DNA from: Butyrivibrio sp.
Lineage (GTDB): Bacteria; Bacillota; Clostridia; Lachnospirales; Lachnospiraceae
DNA length: 64,000 nt
Assembly: GCF_017433805.1 (NCBI RefSeq)
Contig: NZ_JAFRGN010000036.1
Span: 1 to 64,000, forward strand
Direction of reading: 5' to 3'
The translations under genes and the position numbers were made by a program. A model generated the notes under the pieces. The model was given only the letters and a program-made list of their open reading frames with translations, searched no databases and was not told where the DNA came from. This document shows, one piece after another, positions 1-13,147 of the stretch (the stretch's first letter is position 1; every line of letters begins with the position of its first letter).

Positions 1-78
1 TATGTCTCCCATTGACATGTTTCGCTCGAAATAATCTTTACATGCAGCAATCTTGATTTCTAAAGGATACTTAGCCAT
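1..78 (-). CDS. Transposase OrfA-like N-terminus (partial, runs off left edge)
   Basis: Only the first 26 codons are in the window, reading MAKYPLEIKIAACKDYF and onward. This resembles the helix-turn-helix start of IS3-type OrfA transposases, which bind the ends of their insertion sequence. A GGGGGA ribosome site precedes the ATG. The inverted repeat just upstream would fit an IS end. The family assignment rests on a short stretch, so it is tentative. The element lies directly downstream of carB. Confidence 0.5.
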   Translation of the reverse strand, partial: MAKYPLEIKIAACKDYFERNMSMGDI

Positions 79-86
79 AAAAAATC

Positions 87-130
87 CCCCTAAAGGAGAC
101 TTTGGATATTTCCATTGTCTACTTTAGGGG
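87..130. repeat. Inverted repeat at the transposase start, possible IS end
   Basis: CCCCTAAAG (87-95) and CTTTAGGGG (122-130) form a perfect 9-base inverted repeat just upstream of the transposase start. It could be the terminal repeat of the IS. On the minus strand it is followed by a T-run, so it could also stop read-through from carB into the transposase. Confidence 0.45.
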
Positions 131-207
131 AATCATATCAGCTAAGCTCCCGGCTCTTTTTCTCTTTGCAGACGAACACAAGCATTTCTGCGGACTTCTA
201 ATAATTT

Positions 208-3200
208 TTAGTTCAGTTTGGCGTGATATTCCTGAAGGGAGTTGATATTGCCGCAGCCCTTCTCTTTTACCTCATGGATTCCTTCTGCCGCGGCCTTACC
301 AGCAGCAACTGTTGTGATGTAAGGAATACGTGCCTTGATAGCAGCCTTACGAAGATATCCATCATCGTGCTCTGCTCCGCGGCCGATAGGTGTGTTAATG
401 ATCAGCTGAACTTCACCATTCTTGATTACATCCTCTACGTTAGGTCTTCCACCCTCGTAGTTCTTCATTATCTTAACTGCTGGAATTCCAGCTTCTGTAA
501 TAAGCTCATAGGTTCTGCCTGTAGCATAGATCTTAAATCCATCAGCTGCAAAACTCTTAGCAAGGCATACTGAATGTGGCTTATCTTCCTCATTAAGGGA
601 AATAAGTACAGCTCCTTCAAGTGGAAGTAAACTTCCAGCAGCTTCCTGAGCCTTAAAGAAGGCTTCACCAGGAGTCTTTGCAAGTCCCAGAACTTCTCCT
701 GTTGATCTCATCTCAGGTCCGAGAACAGGATCAACTTCAGGGAACATATTGAATGGGAACACAGCCTCTTTTACGCCATAATATACAGGTTCTGTCTCCT
801 TCTTGTCAGCAATGAGCTGAGGAACTGGTGAAGGACGGCCTGTGAGCTGTGCTGTAATAATATCTGTAGCAACAGGAACCATCTTGATACCACAAACCTT
901 GGATACAAGAGGTACTGTACGAGATGCTCTTGGATTAGCCTCAAGGACATAAACTGTGTCATCCTCGATAGCGTACTGCATGTTCATAAGACCTACTACG
1001 TTCATCTCAACAGCAATCTTTCTGGTGTACTCCTCGATTGTAGCAAGGTGCTCCTTGGAAATATGCTTGGAAGGGATGATGCAAGCTGAGTCTCCTGAGT
1101 GAATACCTGCAAGCTCGATATGCTCCATAACTGCTGGAACAAAGGCATGCTGGCCATCACTAATCGCATCAGCCTCGCACTCAAGGGCATTGTGAAGGAA
1201 TCTGTCGATGAGGATTGGTCTGTCAGGTGTTACACCAACAGCTGCTCTCATGTATTCTTCCATATTTTCTTCGTTTCTGACGATTTCCATTCCACGTCCG
1301 CCAAGGACAAATGAAGGACGAACCATAACAGGATATCCGATTCTGGCAGCAATCTCTTTGGCTGTCTCAACATCAGATGCCATGCCAGCCTCTGCCATTG
1401 GGATTCCCAGCTTATCCATCATCATGCGGAACTGATCTCTATCCTCTGCAAGGTCGATAACCTCTGGAGTTGTACCAAGGATGTTAACACCTTCTTCCTT
1501 AAGCTTGGCTGCAAGGTTAAGAGGTGTCTGGCCACCAAACTGAGCGATTACGCCAAGTGGCTGCTCCTTACGATAGATCTGCAGAACATCCTCAAGTGTA
1601 AGTGGCTCAAAGTAAAGCTTATCTGAAGTATCATAGTCAGTAGAAACTGTCTCAGGGTTGCAGTTTACAATGATTGTCTCAAAGCCAAGTTTTTTAAGAG
1701 CCATAGCAGCATGTACGCAGCAATAGTCAAATTCAATACCCTGACCGATTCTGTTAGGACCACCGCCAAGGATCATGATCTTCTTGTTCTCACCAGCTGA
1801 GAGCTTCATAGGATTCTCAAGAGCGCTCTCCTCCTGATATGTTGAGTAGTAATAAGCACTACCATCTGTGCCATATACGTGAACTCCATCCCAGCACTCA
1901 GTAAGGCCAAAGCCCATTCTGGAATTTCTGACATCGTCCTCAGATACACCCAAAAGCTTAGCAAGATATTTATCTGAGAAACCATCTTTTTTAGCCTTAA
2001 CAAGGGCATCCTTAGCAGGAACGCTACCCTTGGACTCAGTCAAAAGAGCTGTCTCTTCATCCACAAGCTCTTTTATCTCATTAAGGAAGTAATGCTTAAC
2101 CTTAGTAATATCGAAGAGTTCGTCTACTGTAATGCCCTTCTTCATAGCCTCATACATAAGGAAGTATCTCTCTGATGAAGCATCCTTGAGAAGACGAAGA
2201 AGTTCTTCCTTGGACATCTTCTCGAACTTCTCGATGCATCCAAGGCCGTATCTGTCCTTTTCAAGAGAACGGATTGCCTTCTGGAATGCCTCCTTGAAGT
2301 TCTTGCCGATACTCATAACTTCACCAACGGCTCTCATCTGAGTACCAAGCTTATCTTCTACGCCTCTGAACTTTTCAAAAGCCCAGCGGGCGAACTTAAC
2401 AACAACATAATCTCCATTTGGAACATACTTATCAAGCGTTCCAAACTTGGAATCTGGAAGCTCTGCAAGTGTAAGACCTGTAGCAAGCTTGGCTGAAACA
2501 AGGGCAATTGGGAAGCCTGTTGCCTTACTTGCAAGGGCAGATGAACGTGATGTTCTAGGATTGATCTCGATAACGATGACACGTCCAGATACAGGATCAT
2601 GAGCAAACTGTACGTTTGTTCCACCAATAACACCGATGTGCTCTACAATCTTGTATGCCTGACGCTGAAGCTCTTTCTGAAGATCCTCAGAAATAGTGAG
2701 CATAGGAGCTGTACAGAAAGAATCACCTGTGTGAACACCAACAGGATCAACGTTCTCGATAAAGCATACAGTGATCATATTGTTGTCCTTGTCACGAACA
2801 ACCTCAAGCTCAAGCTCTTCCCAGCCAAGGATTGACTCCTCAACAAGAACCTGATGAATGATAGATGCCTGAAGGCCACGAGCGCAAACTGTCTGAAGCT
2901 CTTCCTTGTTATAAACAAGACCGCCGCCTGCGCCTCCCATTGTATAAGCAGGACGAAGTACTACAGGGTAACCAAGTTCATCAGCTTCTGCAAGAGCTTC
3001 TTCTATAGAGTAACAAGCCTTGGAACGAGCCATTTCAATTCCAAGCATGTCCATTGTCTTCTTAAATTCTGTTCTGTCCTCGCCACGCTCAATAGCGTCA
3101 ACCTGGACACCAATAACTTTTACGTTGAATTTGTCGAGAATTCCGGCCTTGTATAATTCAGAACACAGATTAAGGCCTGACTGACCACCAAGATTAGGTA

Positions 3201-3459
3201 GAAGAGCATCTGGCCTTTCCTTTTCAATAACTGCTGCAACACGTTCCACATTAAGTGGTTCGATGTAAGTCTTATCTGCCATCTCCGGATCCGTCATAAT
3301 AGTAGCCGGATTGGAGTTAACCAATACGATTTCGTAACCAAGACTCCTAAGTGCCTTACAAGCCTGCGTTCCAGAATAGTCAAATTCGCACGCCTGGCCA
3401 ATAACAATCGGTCCAGAGCCGATAATCAAAACTTTGTGTATATCAGTTCTTTGTGCCAT
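208..3459 (-). CDS. carB: Carbamoyl-phosphate synthase large subunit
   Basis: Makes carbamoyl phosphate from bicarbonate, ATP and glutamine-derived ammonia for pyrimidine and arginine synthesis, working with the small subunit CarA in the cytoplasm. The 1083-residue protein has the expected duplicated ATP-grasp layout: the first half opens with VLIIGSGPIVIGQ and the second, near residue 560, with MILGGGPNRIGQG. An MGS-like allosteric domain forms the last 140 residues or so. A GGGAGGAG ribosome site supports the start. No carA lies beside it: the upstream neighbour is a DegV protein and the downstream neighbour is a transposase fragment, so carA must be elsewhere. Confidence 0.97.
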   Translation of the reverse strand: MAQRTDIHKVLIIGSGPIVIGQACEFDYSGTQACKALRSLGYEIVLVNSNPATIMTDPEMADKTYIEPLNVERVAAVIEKERPDALLPNLGGQSGLNLCSELYKAGILDKFNVKVIGVQVDAIERGEDRTEFKKTMDMLGIEMARSKACYSIEEALAEADELGYPVVLRPAYTMGGAGGGLVYNKEELQTVCARGLQASIIHQVLVEESILGWEELELEVVRDKDNNMITVCFIENVDPVGVHTGDSFCTAPMLTISEDLQKELQRQAYKIVEHIGVIGGTNVQFAHDPVSGRVIVIEINPRTSRSSALASKATGFPIALVSAKLATGLTLAELPDSKFGTLDKYVPNGDYVVVKFARWAFEKFRGVEDKLGTQMRAVGEVMSIGKNFKEAFQKAIRSLEKDRYGLGCIEKFEKMSKEELLRLLKDASSERYFLMYEAMKKGITVDELFDITKVKHYFLNEIKELVDEETALLTESKGSVPAKDALVKAKKDGFSDKYLAKLLGVSEDDVRNSRMGFGLTECWDGVHVYGTDGSAYYYSTYQEESALENPMKLSAGENKKIMILGGGPNRIGQGIEFDYCCVHAAMALKKLGFETIIVNCNPETVSTDYDTSDKLYFEPLTLEDVLQIYRKEQPLGVIAQFGGQTPLNLAAKLKEEGVNILGTTPEVIDLAEDRDQFRMMMDKLGIPMAEAGMASDVETAKEIAARIGYPVMVRPSFVLGGRGMEIVRNEENMEEYMRAAVGVTPDRPILIDRFLHNALECEADAISDGQHAFVPAVMEHIELAGIHSGDSACIIPSKHISKEHLATIEEYTRKIAVEMNVVGLMNMQYAIEDDTVYVLEANPRASRTVPLVSKVCGIKMVPVATDIITAQLTGRPSPVPQLIADKKETEPVYYGVKEAVFPFNMFPEVDPVLGPEMRSTGEVLGLAKTPGEAFFKAQEAAGSLLPLEGAVLISLNEEDKPHSVCLAKSFAADGFKIYATGRTYELITEAGIPAVKIMKNYEGGRPNVEDVIKNGEVQLIINTPIGRGAEHDDGYLRKAAIKARIPYITTVAAGKAAAEGIHEVKEKGCGNINSLQEYHAKLN

Positions 3460-3557
3460 GATACTCCTCCCAATATTTTCTTTTTTCCATCCTTACCATT
3501 TTATTATCAGGACTTCGTAAACACAAGATAATTTTTCTGGTAAATCTTGAATAATTT

Positions 3558-4406
3558 TTAGTTCTCGAAATATGCAAAAGCAATAGCTCCAGGTCCAGTG
3601 TAGGTACCAATAGTTGCACCTGCAACTGCATACTGAATGCCGTCCTCATGCCCCTCGTACAGTACCTTGGAGTCTTCAACATATTTTTTTAACATCTCAT
3701 CAGATAATCCTGAATAAGCAAGACAAGTTGGCTTACTGTAATCAATTCCGCCTGATTTCCTGATGAACTCCATGAGCATGTTGTGGCCGTTTTTGGAGCC
3801 ACGGGCCTTACCTATAACCTTAACCACACCTTCATCTATAGTGATAACAGGCTTGATCATCAAAAGATTTCCAGCAAAAGCTGCAGCAGCTGAAATTCTA
3901 CCACCAAGCTTTAAGTATTCCAAAGTATCAAAAACAGCGATAACATGAGCTTTCTTGATCTCTGGCTCCATGATATCGACAATCTCTTTAGCGCTATAGC
4001 CCTGATCTCTTAGCTGGACTGCTCTCTGAACAATGATGTACTGCGAAATGCAGAACTGTTTGCTATCCACGATATAGATATTATCTGAATACTCCTGAGC
4101 TGCCATACATGCACTCTGATAAGAACCAGAAACTCCGGAAGAAATACTAATGTATATGAGTTCGTCACCACACTCATCTGCTTTTCTAAATTCTTCAGAA
4201 TACTCATAAGGAGTAATCTGGCTTGTCTTGGGAACTGCATCAGTCTCTACAAGCTTCTTATAAAAATCTGTCGCAGAAAGTGTAACACCATCAAGGTATT
4301 CTTCCTCCCCGAATCTTACCTTAAGAGGCAGAATTGTTATTCCCCACTCCTTGCCCTTCTCCTGTGGTATATCACTTGCTGAATCCGTAATTATTCTAAC
4401 TGCCAT
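3558..4406 (-). CDS. DegV family fatty-acid-binding protein
   Basis: DegV/FakB proteins bind a fatty acid and present it to the kinase FakA, feeding exogenous fatty acids into phospholipid synthesis. The 282-residue length is typical. The N-terminal TDSASDIP motif, the TSQITP loop near residue 80 and the YISISSGVSGSYQSA segment are family hallmarks. A GGAGGAG site precedes the ATG. It lies about 100 bases upstream of carB on the same strand, and the two could be cotranscribed. No FakA is next to it. Which fatty acid it prefers cannot be told from the sequence. Confidence 0.9.
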   Translation of the reverse strand: MAVRIITDSASDIPQEKGKEWGITILPLKVRFGEEEYLDGVTLSATDFYKKLVETDAVPKTSQITPYEYSEEFRKADECGDELIYISISSGVSGSYQSACMAAQEYSDNIYIVDSKQFCISQYIIVQRAVQLRDQGYSAKEIVDIMEPEIKKAHVIAVFDTLEYLKLGGRISAAAAFAGNLLMIKPVITIDEGVVKVIGKARGSKNGHNMLMEFIRKSGGIDYSKPTCLAYSGLSDEMLKKYVEDSKVLYEGHEDGIQYAVAGATIGTYTGPGAIAFAYFEN

Positions 4407-4553
4407 TTTCTTCTCCTCCCAAACCTTTTATCAAATCAAAATATAATTGTCATAAAATCATTTTATACAATCGGTTTCCTGATAATAGCGTCAAAAACTG
4501 ACTATTGGCCATTTTGTATATCGTTAGTTTCCAAACTGTTCTACAGAATAGCA

Positions 4554-4586
4554 CAAAAAAATAAGGGCTGCAATAACTAGCCCTTA
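4554..4586 (-). terminator. Rho-independent terminator after the FIST-GGDEF gene
   Basis: A perfect TAAGGGCT/AGCCCTTA stem (4562-4569 and 4579-4586) is followed on the minus strand by a run of seven T. It lies 20 bases after the stop codon. Confidence 0.85.
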
Positions 4587-4606
4587 TCTTCCAGATAATA
4601 TGTTTA

Positions 4607-6367
4607 TCAATTTCCTACTACTCTGTTTCTGCCGCTCTCTTTGGCCTTGTAAAGCCCCTCGTCAGCTCTTTTGACAAAAGAATCAATGGTATCTCCGGCC
4701 TTGTACTGGGTAACTCCAAAGCTCATAGTTATGTGCTGAACTGTAGTAAAACAACTCTGCTCAATCTGCGACCTAAGGCTCTCTGCAAACTCAAGTGCCT
4801 TGTCCATGTCAGTCTCCGGCAAAACGTAAAGGAACTCCTCGCCGCCCCAGCGACCAAATACATGTGAAGGTTTGAGATTGTCTTTGACAATATCGACAGA
4901 TGCTCTAAGTACCATGTCTCCCACGTCATGACCATAGGTATCATTGACATGCTTGAAATGGTCAATATCCATAAATATCAGACAAGCCGGAGTATTGTCC
5001 GCAGCACAGAATCCCAGCACTTCATTTATCTTGTTCTCAAGCTCCCACCTGTTATATATCTTGGTGAGCTGGTCTGTATAGGCAATCTTGCCCAGCTCTT
5101 TATTAACAGTGTCCAGCTCTATGGATGTTCTCTCCAGGAAATTCAGAATTCTATCCACAAACGGAATGTACTCTCTTTCGTCCTCCTGTATTTCCGAGTC
5201 ATCAATATAATTGACACAAGGTCTGTATTTATCTTCTGCATCAGTATTTTCTTTTAGTCCAACAGCAACTAATGCGCTATTTTGCACACCACCATGTCCA
5301 TCAGCCGACATAAACAATTCCGCATAGCCCACAGCCACGGATACTTCAGGATAAAGAATTCTGAAACAGGAAGTTTCACTGCTTGCCTTTTCCTTAAGAA
5401 ATCTGACTCTGTTACCACACTCAAACAAAAGAACTGCTTCCGGCTTAAAATCCTTCATACCTGCAACTGATTCACTGATCGTATCTAAAAGATTGTCCGC
5501 ACTTCCATAAGAAAGCCTCAAGGTCTCACCCTTAACAACATCGGAGGTAAAATGTATTGAATTATCTTCTCCATAGGCTGAAGGAACTCTTGCTATAACG
5601 CAGCCTTTTCTATGGAAGATCATTGGAAACTCGCAGACATTCTGTACAAAATATTTGCCAGGACTAACCTTGAGATATTTGGAGTAAACCTCAGTAGCTG
5701 GTCTGTGGTCTATTTCAGAAATGATGTTGTCGCCGTTAGTCTTGGTCACAAGCATCTCAACTCCAATTTCTTTAAAGCCAAGGCAATTATCCATATATAA
5801 ATGAAGGTCTTTTCCTGAAAATATTACTGCAACAATCTTATTAGCCCCTGCTCTCTGTCCATAAGCTTTGGCTGTGTTGAGAGCTCTGATACTACGCCCT
5901 GCCTTAGCCCCGAACATCGGCAGATTATGGTGCCTGAACTCACTGGTAAAAGAATGTATGACAGCACTGCCACATGAATAGCATACCAGCATGCACTTGG
6001 CGTCCTGGATATCATCAAGTACTTCATTGATAATACGACCTGCAACGAAACCTGTAGCTATATCAAGGTCAAAGTCATATTCTATGAGTCTTGTCTTTTT
6101 AAAGAACGTGACATTAAGCTCTATTGGCTTATCTTTGATGTCATATTCTATGTCTGCTATATTGGCACAAGTCAGACCAACAAGGCATGCATTGCTACAG
6201 TTCGCGTTGATATAATCCACTATAGCCTCATCATCCGCATCTATCTTGGGATTGTATAACTGCATAAGAACACCGGAAGCATTCTCGTAAGACTTACTTC
6301 CATTAATCTCCGCAATTATAGTGGCAAGTTCATCCATTGTGTGAAATGAATACTTTTTTTGTACCAT
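4607..6367 (-). CDS. FIST sensor domain diguanylate cyclase
   Basis: Predicted to make cyclic di-GMP in response to a small ligand. Residues about 30-230 match a FIST N domain and 235-395 a FIST C domain, a soluble sensory module thought to bind small molecules such as amino acids. A linker leads to a GGDEF domain from about 420 to 586. The active-site motif is intact as GGEEF at 508-512. The RxxD inhibitory site normally five residues before it is absent, so feedback inhibition by c-di-GMP is not expected. No membrane segment is visible, so it is cytoplasmic. It stands alone between two terminators. An HD-GYP phosphodiesterase lies 3.6 kb away. Confidence 0.9.
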   Translation of the reverse strand: MVQKKYSFHTMDELATIIAEINGSKSYENASGVLMQLYNPKIDADDEAIVDYINANCSNACLVGLTCANIADIEYDIKDKPIELNVTFFKKTRLIEYDFDLDIATGFVAGRIINEVLDDIQDAKCMLVCYSCGSAVIHSFTSEFRHHNLPMFGAKAGRSIRALNTAKAYGQRAGANKIVAVIFSGKDLHLYMDNCLGFKEIGVEMLVTKTNGDNIISEIDHRPATEVYSKYLKVSPGKYFVQNVCEFPMIFHRKGCVIARVPSAYGEDNSIHFTSDVVKGETLRLSYGSADNLLDTISESVAGMKDFKPEAVLLFECGNRVRFLKEKASSETSCFRILYPEVSVAVGYAELFMSADGHGGVQNSALVAVGLKENTDAEDKYRPCVNYIDDSEIQEDEREYIPFVDRILNFLERTSIELDTVNKELGKIAYTDQLTKIYNRWELENKINEVLGFCAADNTPACLIFMDIDHFKHVNDTYGHDVGDMVLRASVDIVKDNLKPSHVFGRWGGEEFLYVLPETDMDKALEFAESLRSQIEQSCFTTVQHITMSFGVTQYKAGDTIDSFVKRADEGLYKAKESGRNRVVGN

Positions 6368-6433
6368 ATCTGCTTACCCCTCATTAATCTTATAATAGCA
6401 TATTTGTACACTATATTGTGATAGATTTAATTG

Positions 6434-6464
6434 TAAAAAAACGGTGTGCATTTTCTGCACACCG
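6434..6464 (-). terminator. Rho-independent terminator after the xylanase gene
   Basis: CGGTGTGCA (6442-6450) pairs perfectly with TGCACACCG (6456-6464) and is followed on the minus strand by seven T. Confidence 0.88.
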
Positions 6465-6482
6465 CTCTTTGTAAATCCTATA

Positions 6483-9976
<3,494 letters not shown>

Positions 9977-11293
9977 ATGGGAGACGTCATCATATATTAC
10001 TGGCCAAGATTAATAGTTTCTCTTCTATTTGCCCTTTTCTCACTACGTGTGTCAAAGGTTAAATATTCTGTGCCCAGACAGATTGTCAGGGGAATTATCT
10101 TTTTCCTTTTATCTGGTCCGGTAGTCAGCATTTTCTCCGAGATATTTAATTACAGGACCTTCAACTTGTTTATAAAGCCAAATCTTAAATTTGAAAACTC
10201 CACCGTAATTGCCATTTTCGGTCTCTACTGTATAGTCCTCGACGTTCTGGCGTTTATTATTCCTATATATCTATATTCCAAGATCCTTGGTGATGTGCTG
10301 ATAATATCCGCCACAACATATATACAATTTGTTCTACAGGACAGGTTTGCATATGTAATATCACAGGATGCAAAAGGCTATGTGATCATATATGCGATCG
10401 CTTTTCTGATAATTGCCTTTGTTCACGGAAGAGATGTGGATTACATTTCCAAGCACCTGGATTCCCTCAACTGGATGCCTGTGCTCCTGTACAATATCGC
10501 TCTTTTCGTACTGATCGATACCTGCTACGGAGCCTATTACTTTTTCTCTGAATTGCAATACGACAAGCTCAGTATTCCCATGATATGGCTGGATTCCATA
10601 ATCATCATTGCCTGCATTTTTGCCTCTGGATTTGCCAAGCTCAATGTCCACTTGTCCAAGGAACACAGCAACAGACTTGAATACATGCAGAAATTCCAGG
10701 ATAGCCAGACAGATATCATTCGTGATTTTGCTTCCATTTCAGAGGCAAAGTCCGGCGAAACAGGCGAACATATCAGGAGAGTTTCTGAATATACAGCTAT
10801 TCTGGCCAAAGAATTTTTTGACGATGAAAAGATAATAAGCTATATCAAAGTCGCATCCATGATGCACGACATTGGTAAGCTCATGATTCCAAATAATATT
10901 ATAGAAAAAAAGGGAAAGCTGACTGCAGACGAATATGAGATCATCAAAACACATTCTTCCTATGGAGACAGTCTCCTATCGCATAATGAAGGCGAGATCA
11001 TGACCATAGCCCGAGAGATTGCTCATGAGCACCATGAGCGCTGGGATGGCAAAGGGTATCCAAGAGGTCTTAAAGGCGATGCGATTTCCATTTATGCACA
11101 GATTGTTTCAGTAGCAGATGTCTACGACGCCTTAACCAGCAAGCGCTCCTACAAAGAAGCCTGGCCACCTGAGGAAGCCTTTACAGAAATTGTAAGGCAA
11201 AAAGGATTTCAGTTCTCTCCGAGAGTTGTAGAAGCTTTTGTTAAAAACTATAGTGAAATAGAAGAAATCAGGAATAAATACGTAGATAAATAA
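9977..11293 (+). CDS. Membrane HD-GYP cyclic di-GMP phosphodiesterase
   Basis: Predicted to break down cyclic di-GMP. The first 230 residues hold about six to seven hydrophobic segments, an integral membrane sensor region of no recognised family. The HD-GYP domain follows. The metal-binding pair is H297-D298 in MMHDIGK, with HEHHERWDGKGYP (GYP at 360-362) and SVADVYDAL after it, so all key residues are present. An AAGAGG ribosome site lies 6 bases before the ATG. The gene is divergent from the xylanase gene and ends in a hairpin shared with sfsA. With the nearby diguanylate cyclase it gives this region both arms of c-di-GMP turnover. Confidence 0.93.
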   Translation: MGDVIIYYWPRLIVSLLFALFSLRVSKVKYSVPRQIVRGIIFFLLSGPVVSIFSEIFNYRTFNLFIKPNLKFENSTVIAIFGLYCIVLDVLAFIIPIYLYSKILGDVLIISATTYIQFVLQDRFAYVISQDAKGYVIIYAIAFLIIAFVHGRDVDYISKHLDSLNWMPVLLYNIALFVLIDTCYGAYYFFSELQYDKLSIPMIWLDSIIIIACIFASGFAKLNVHLSKEHSNRLEYMQKFQDSQTDIIRDFASISEAKSGETGEHIRRVSEYTAILAKEFFDDEKIISYIKVASMMHDIGKLMIPNNIIEKKGKLTADEYEIIKTHSSYGDSLLSHNEGEIMTIAREIAHEHHERWDGKGYPRGLKGDAISIYAQIVSVADVYDALTSKRSYKEAWPPEEAFTEIVRQKGFQFSPRVVEAFVKNYSEIEEIRNKYVDK

Positions 11294-11328
11294 ATGCGGA
11301 GAAAGTTGCAATAACCTATGCTCCGCAT
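11294..11328. terminator. Bidirectional terminator between HD-GYP gene and sfsA
   Basis: ATGCGGAG (11294-11301) pairs with CTCCGCAT (11321-11328). A T-rich tract follows on the plus strand and a shorter one on the minus strand. It separates two convergent genes. Confidence 0.8.
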
Positions 11329-11332
11329 ATTT

Positions 11333-11995
11333 TTATTCATTACTATCTGTAATTATTAGAGTGTCAGGTTCTACGTGGCACTTTAAAAAGATAACCTGAA
11401 CTCCAGTTGCCTTAGCTTCATCCAGAGCTACTCCAAACTCAGGATGAGTTGTGATGTTTGCTCTAACCTCCGATACACCATCCATCTGGATCACGAATGC
11501 GATCATCGCCTTGTATCCTTCTGCTATGGCGTCAGCCAGTTCATGCAAATGCTTGACTCCGCGCTCTGTAGGTGCATCTGGGAAATATCCTACTCCATCA
11601 ATCTCAAGGGTGCAGCCCTTAACTTCCATCAGATAGCGCTCCTCTCCGCGCTCCATATAGAAATCGATCCTGGAATTCCCATATTTAAACTCAGGGATAA
11701 CCTTGTCATAATTCTGAGTTGCCAGCCACTCTTTTACCACCTTGTTAGGGGCCTGACTGTCTATGTTAAATAGGATTCCATTGTCCTTTTTTACAGCCAC
11801 CAGGTCATATCTCGTCTTCCTATCTGGGGTTCCCGGCTCAGTCAGCCACACCTCACATCCTGGAATCAGAAGTTCTTTGCACCTGCCAGTATTCTTGACA
11901 TGGACAATTTCTTTTTTCCCATCGATATCGACTTCTGCAATAAAACGATTAGGGCGATTTACAAAGACCGCTTTGGTTATGTTGTCGTATTTCAT
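11333..11995 (-). CDS. sfsA: SfsA family DNA/RNA nuclease-like protein
   Basis: SfsA was named for sugar fermentation stimulation. It has an N-terminal OB-like fold and a C-terminal PD-(D/E)XK nuclease fold, and its cell role is unclear. The 220-residue length is near the family norm. The sequence shows HVKNTGRCKELLIPG, FKYGNSRIDFYM and YLMEVKGCTLE, which contain the conserved D and ExK of the nuclease site, then FPDAPTERGVKHL. The GAGGAG ribosome site overlaps the stop codon of the upstream membrane protein gene, so the two are probably translationally coupled. Confidence 0.93.
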   Translation of the reverse strand: MKYDNITKAVFVNRPNRFIAEVDIDGKKEIVHVKNTGRCKELLIPGCEVWLTEPGTPDRKTRYDLVAVKKDNGILFNIDSQAPNKVVKEWLATQNYDKVIPEFKYGNSRIDFYMERGEERYLMEVKGCTLEIDGVGYFPDAPTERGVKHLHELADAIAEGYKAMIAFVIQMDGVSEVRANITTHPEFGVALDEAKATGVQVIFLKCHVEPDTLIITDSNE

Positions 11996-12003
11996 ATATA
12001 GGA

Positions 12004-12297
12004 TTACTCCTCTATCTGCGAATGTTTCCTCGCACGTCTATTGATGATCAGTAGAAACAGGTTTCCGACCAGAAGTGAAATGATTGCTAAGATCACCTGC
12101 GCCGGTAAAAAGAGCTGCAATATAAATGCAGCGTCGTGAAAATCTGATGACGTCACAGATACGATAATATCAAAGCCTATCAGTATGAGTGTCGCACAAA
12201 ACACAATAGCCGTATATACACTATGTTTCCTGACTTTAACCAGCGTAATCAGACACCACATTGGTAAAAAAGATAATACAAGATCTACAAAAAACAT
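12004..12297 (-). CDS. Small membrane protein of unknown function
   Basis: Not recognised. It encodes about 97 residues with three hydrophobic stretches (about 4-20, 27-49 and 58-83) and a basic tail RRARKH. I take the ATG at 12297 because a GGGGGG ribosome site lies 7 bases before it; a TTG in that G-run could be read as an upstream start but would leave no ribosome site. It precedes sfsA with 8 bases between them and is probably in the same transcript. Confidence 0.7.
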   Translation of the reverse strand: MFFVDLVLSFLPMWCLITLVKVRKHSVYTAIVFCATLILIGFDIIVSVTSSDFHDAAFILQLFLPAQVILAIISLLVGNLFLLIINRRARKHSQIEE

Positions 12298-12416
12298 ATT
12301 TGTTCCCCCCAAAAGATATGTGCTAAATTAACGTTTTCTAATTAATTAACATGTCATTTGGAGAATATGTTGCGTATTGTTTAATTACCATTGAAAACGG
12401 TCAATATCTATGATCA

Positions 12417-13004
12417 TTATCCTCGAGGGAAGTCGTCATATTTGAGCCCGTCGCTATAGTAACCTTCATCATCTGAATCCGAGAAACCTCCATCACCAAG
12501 GTCACCAGCGAAACGAGGATCCATCATGATCTGTCTGAACAGCCCGTGGCATCCATCACTACAATCTCTCCAGGTAGCATCAAAGTTCCCTGTGTACCAC
12601 GGATCAGCTACATCCCCATCTCTGTCAGCAAACTCCAGCATCTTGAATATCTTTTTATCCGGATCTCCGCCAAATATTCCATTCAGATTCCTGATGTTAG
12701 CGTTGTCCATTCCAATTATAAAGTCGAACTTGTCGTAATCCTTCCTGGAAGTGAGTCTTGCACGTTTCTCACTTACTCCAAGTTCATTGTCATCCGTGCC
12801 TATCCCATGCTCTCTTAGCTTCGCTCTCGCAGGCGGATACACCGGACTTCCCTCGCCATTCCATATCTCATCAGTATGTGTTGCAGATGACTCAATATGG
12901 AAGGCCTCTGCCAGCCCCTGTTTGTTGACTATATCTTTCATAATGAATTCAGCCATTGTCGAACGGCAAATATTGCCGTGGCAGACGAATAGTATCTTTA
13001 TCAT
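12417..13004 (-). CDS. Low-molecular-weight protein tyrosine phosphatase; integration target
   Basis: Predicted cytoplasmic phosphotyrosine phosphatase or related arsenate-reductase-type enzyme. The N-terminal CX5R loop is perfect: VCHGNICRS with nucleophile C8 and R14. The general acid is in ADPWYTGN. At 195 residues it is longer than the usual 150, with an acidic C-terminal extension. Its first 30 bases are the att site of the adjacent mobile element: two displaced copies of this 5' end lie 10.7 and 10.8 kb away. The promoter now driving it must therefore come from the element. Confidence 0.9.
   Translation of the reverse strand: MIKILFVCHGNICRSTMAEFIMKDIVNKQGLAEAFHIESSATHTDEIWNGEGSPVYPPARAKLREHGIGTDDNELGVSEKRARLTSRKDYDKFDFIIGMDNANIRNLNGIFGGDPDKKIFKMLEFADRDGDVADPWYTGNFDATWRDCSDGCHGLFRQIMMDPRFAGDLGDGGFSDSDDEGYYSDGLKYDDFPRG
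12975..13004. other. Attachment site copy A (near end of the integrated element)
   Basis: The first 30 bases of the phosphatase gene, minus-strand ATGATAAAGATACTATTCGT and onward through GTCTGCCACGGC. The same block recurs at 23642-23672 and 23801-23830. The int gene starts its coding end only 144 bases away, as expected for an att end next to a tyrosine integrase. Confidence 0.8.
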
Positions 13005-13087
13005 ATCGGTTTTCCTTGTTTTATCAGGGCTTAGACACCTTTTTCATTTTTCATTTGCCGGCATAATATATGCATATTTTGGCATAT

Positions 13088-13140
13088 TTACACCGGCAAA
13101 AGGTGTAAAGTAAGGTGTAATTATTTTTCGTTTACACCTT
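13088..13140. repeat. Repeats next to att copy A, probable integrase arm sites
   Basis: AGGTGTAAA (13101-13109) and AAGGTGTAA (13112-13120) are direct repeats, and TTTACACCTT (13131-13140) is inverted to them. Similar motifs, AGGGTGTAAA and AAGGTGTAAA, lie near the far end at 23570-23740. This is the pattern of integrase arm-binding sites at element ends. Confidence 0.6.
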
Positions 13141-13147
13141 AAGATTT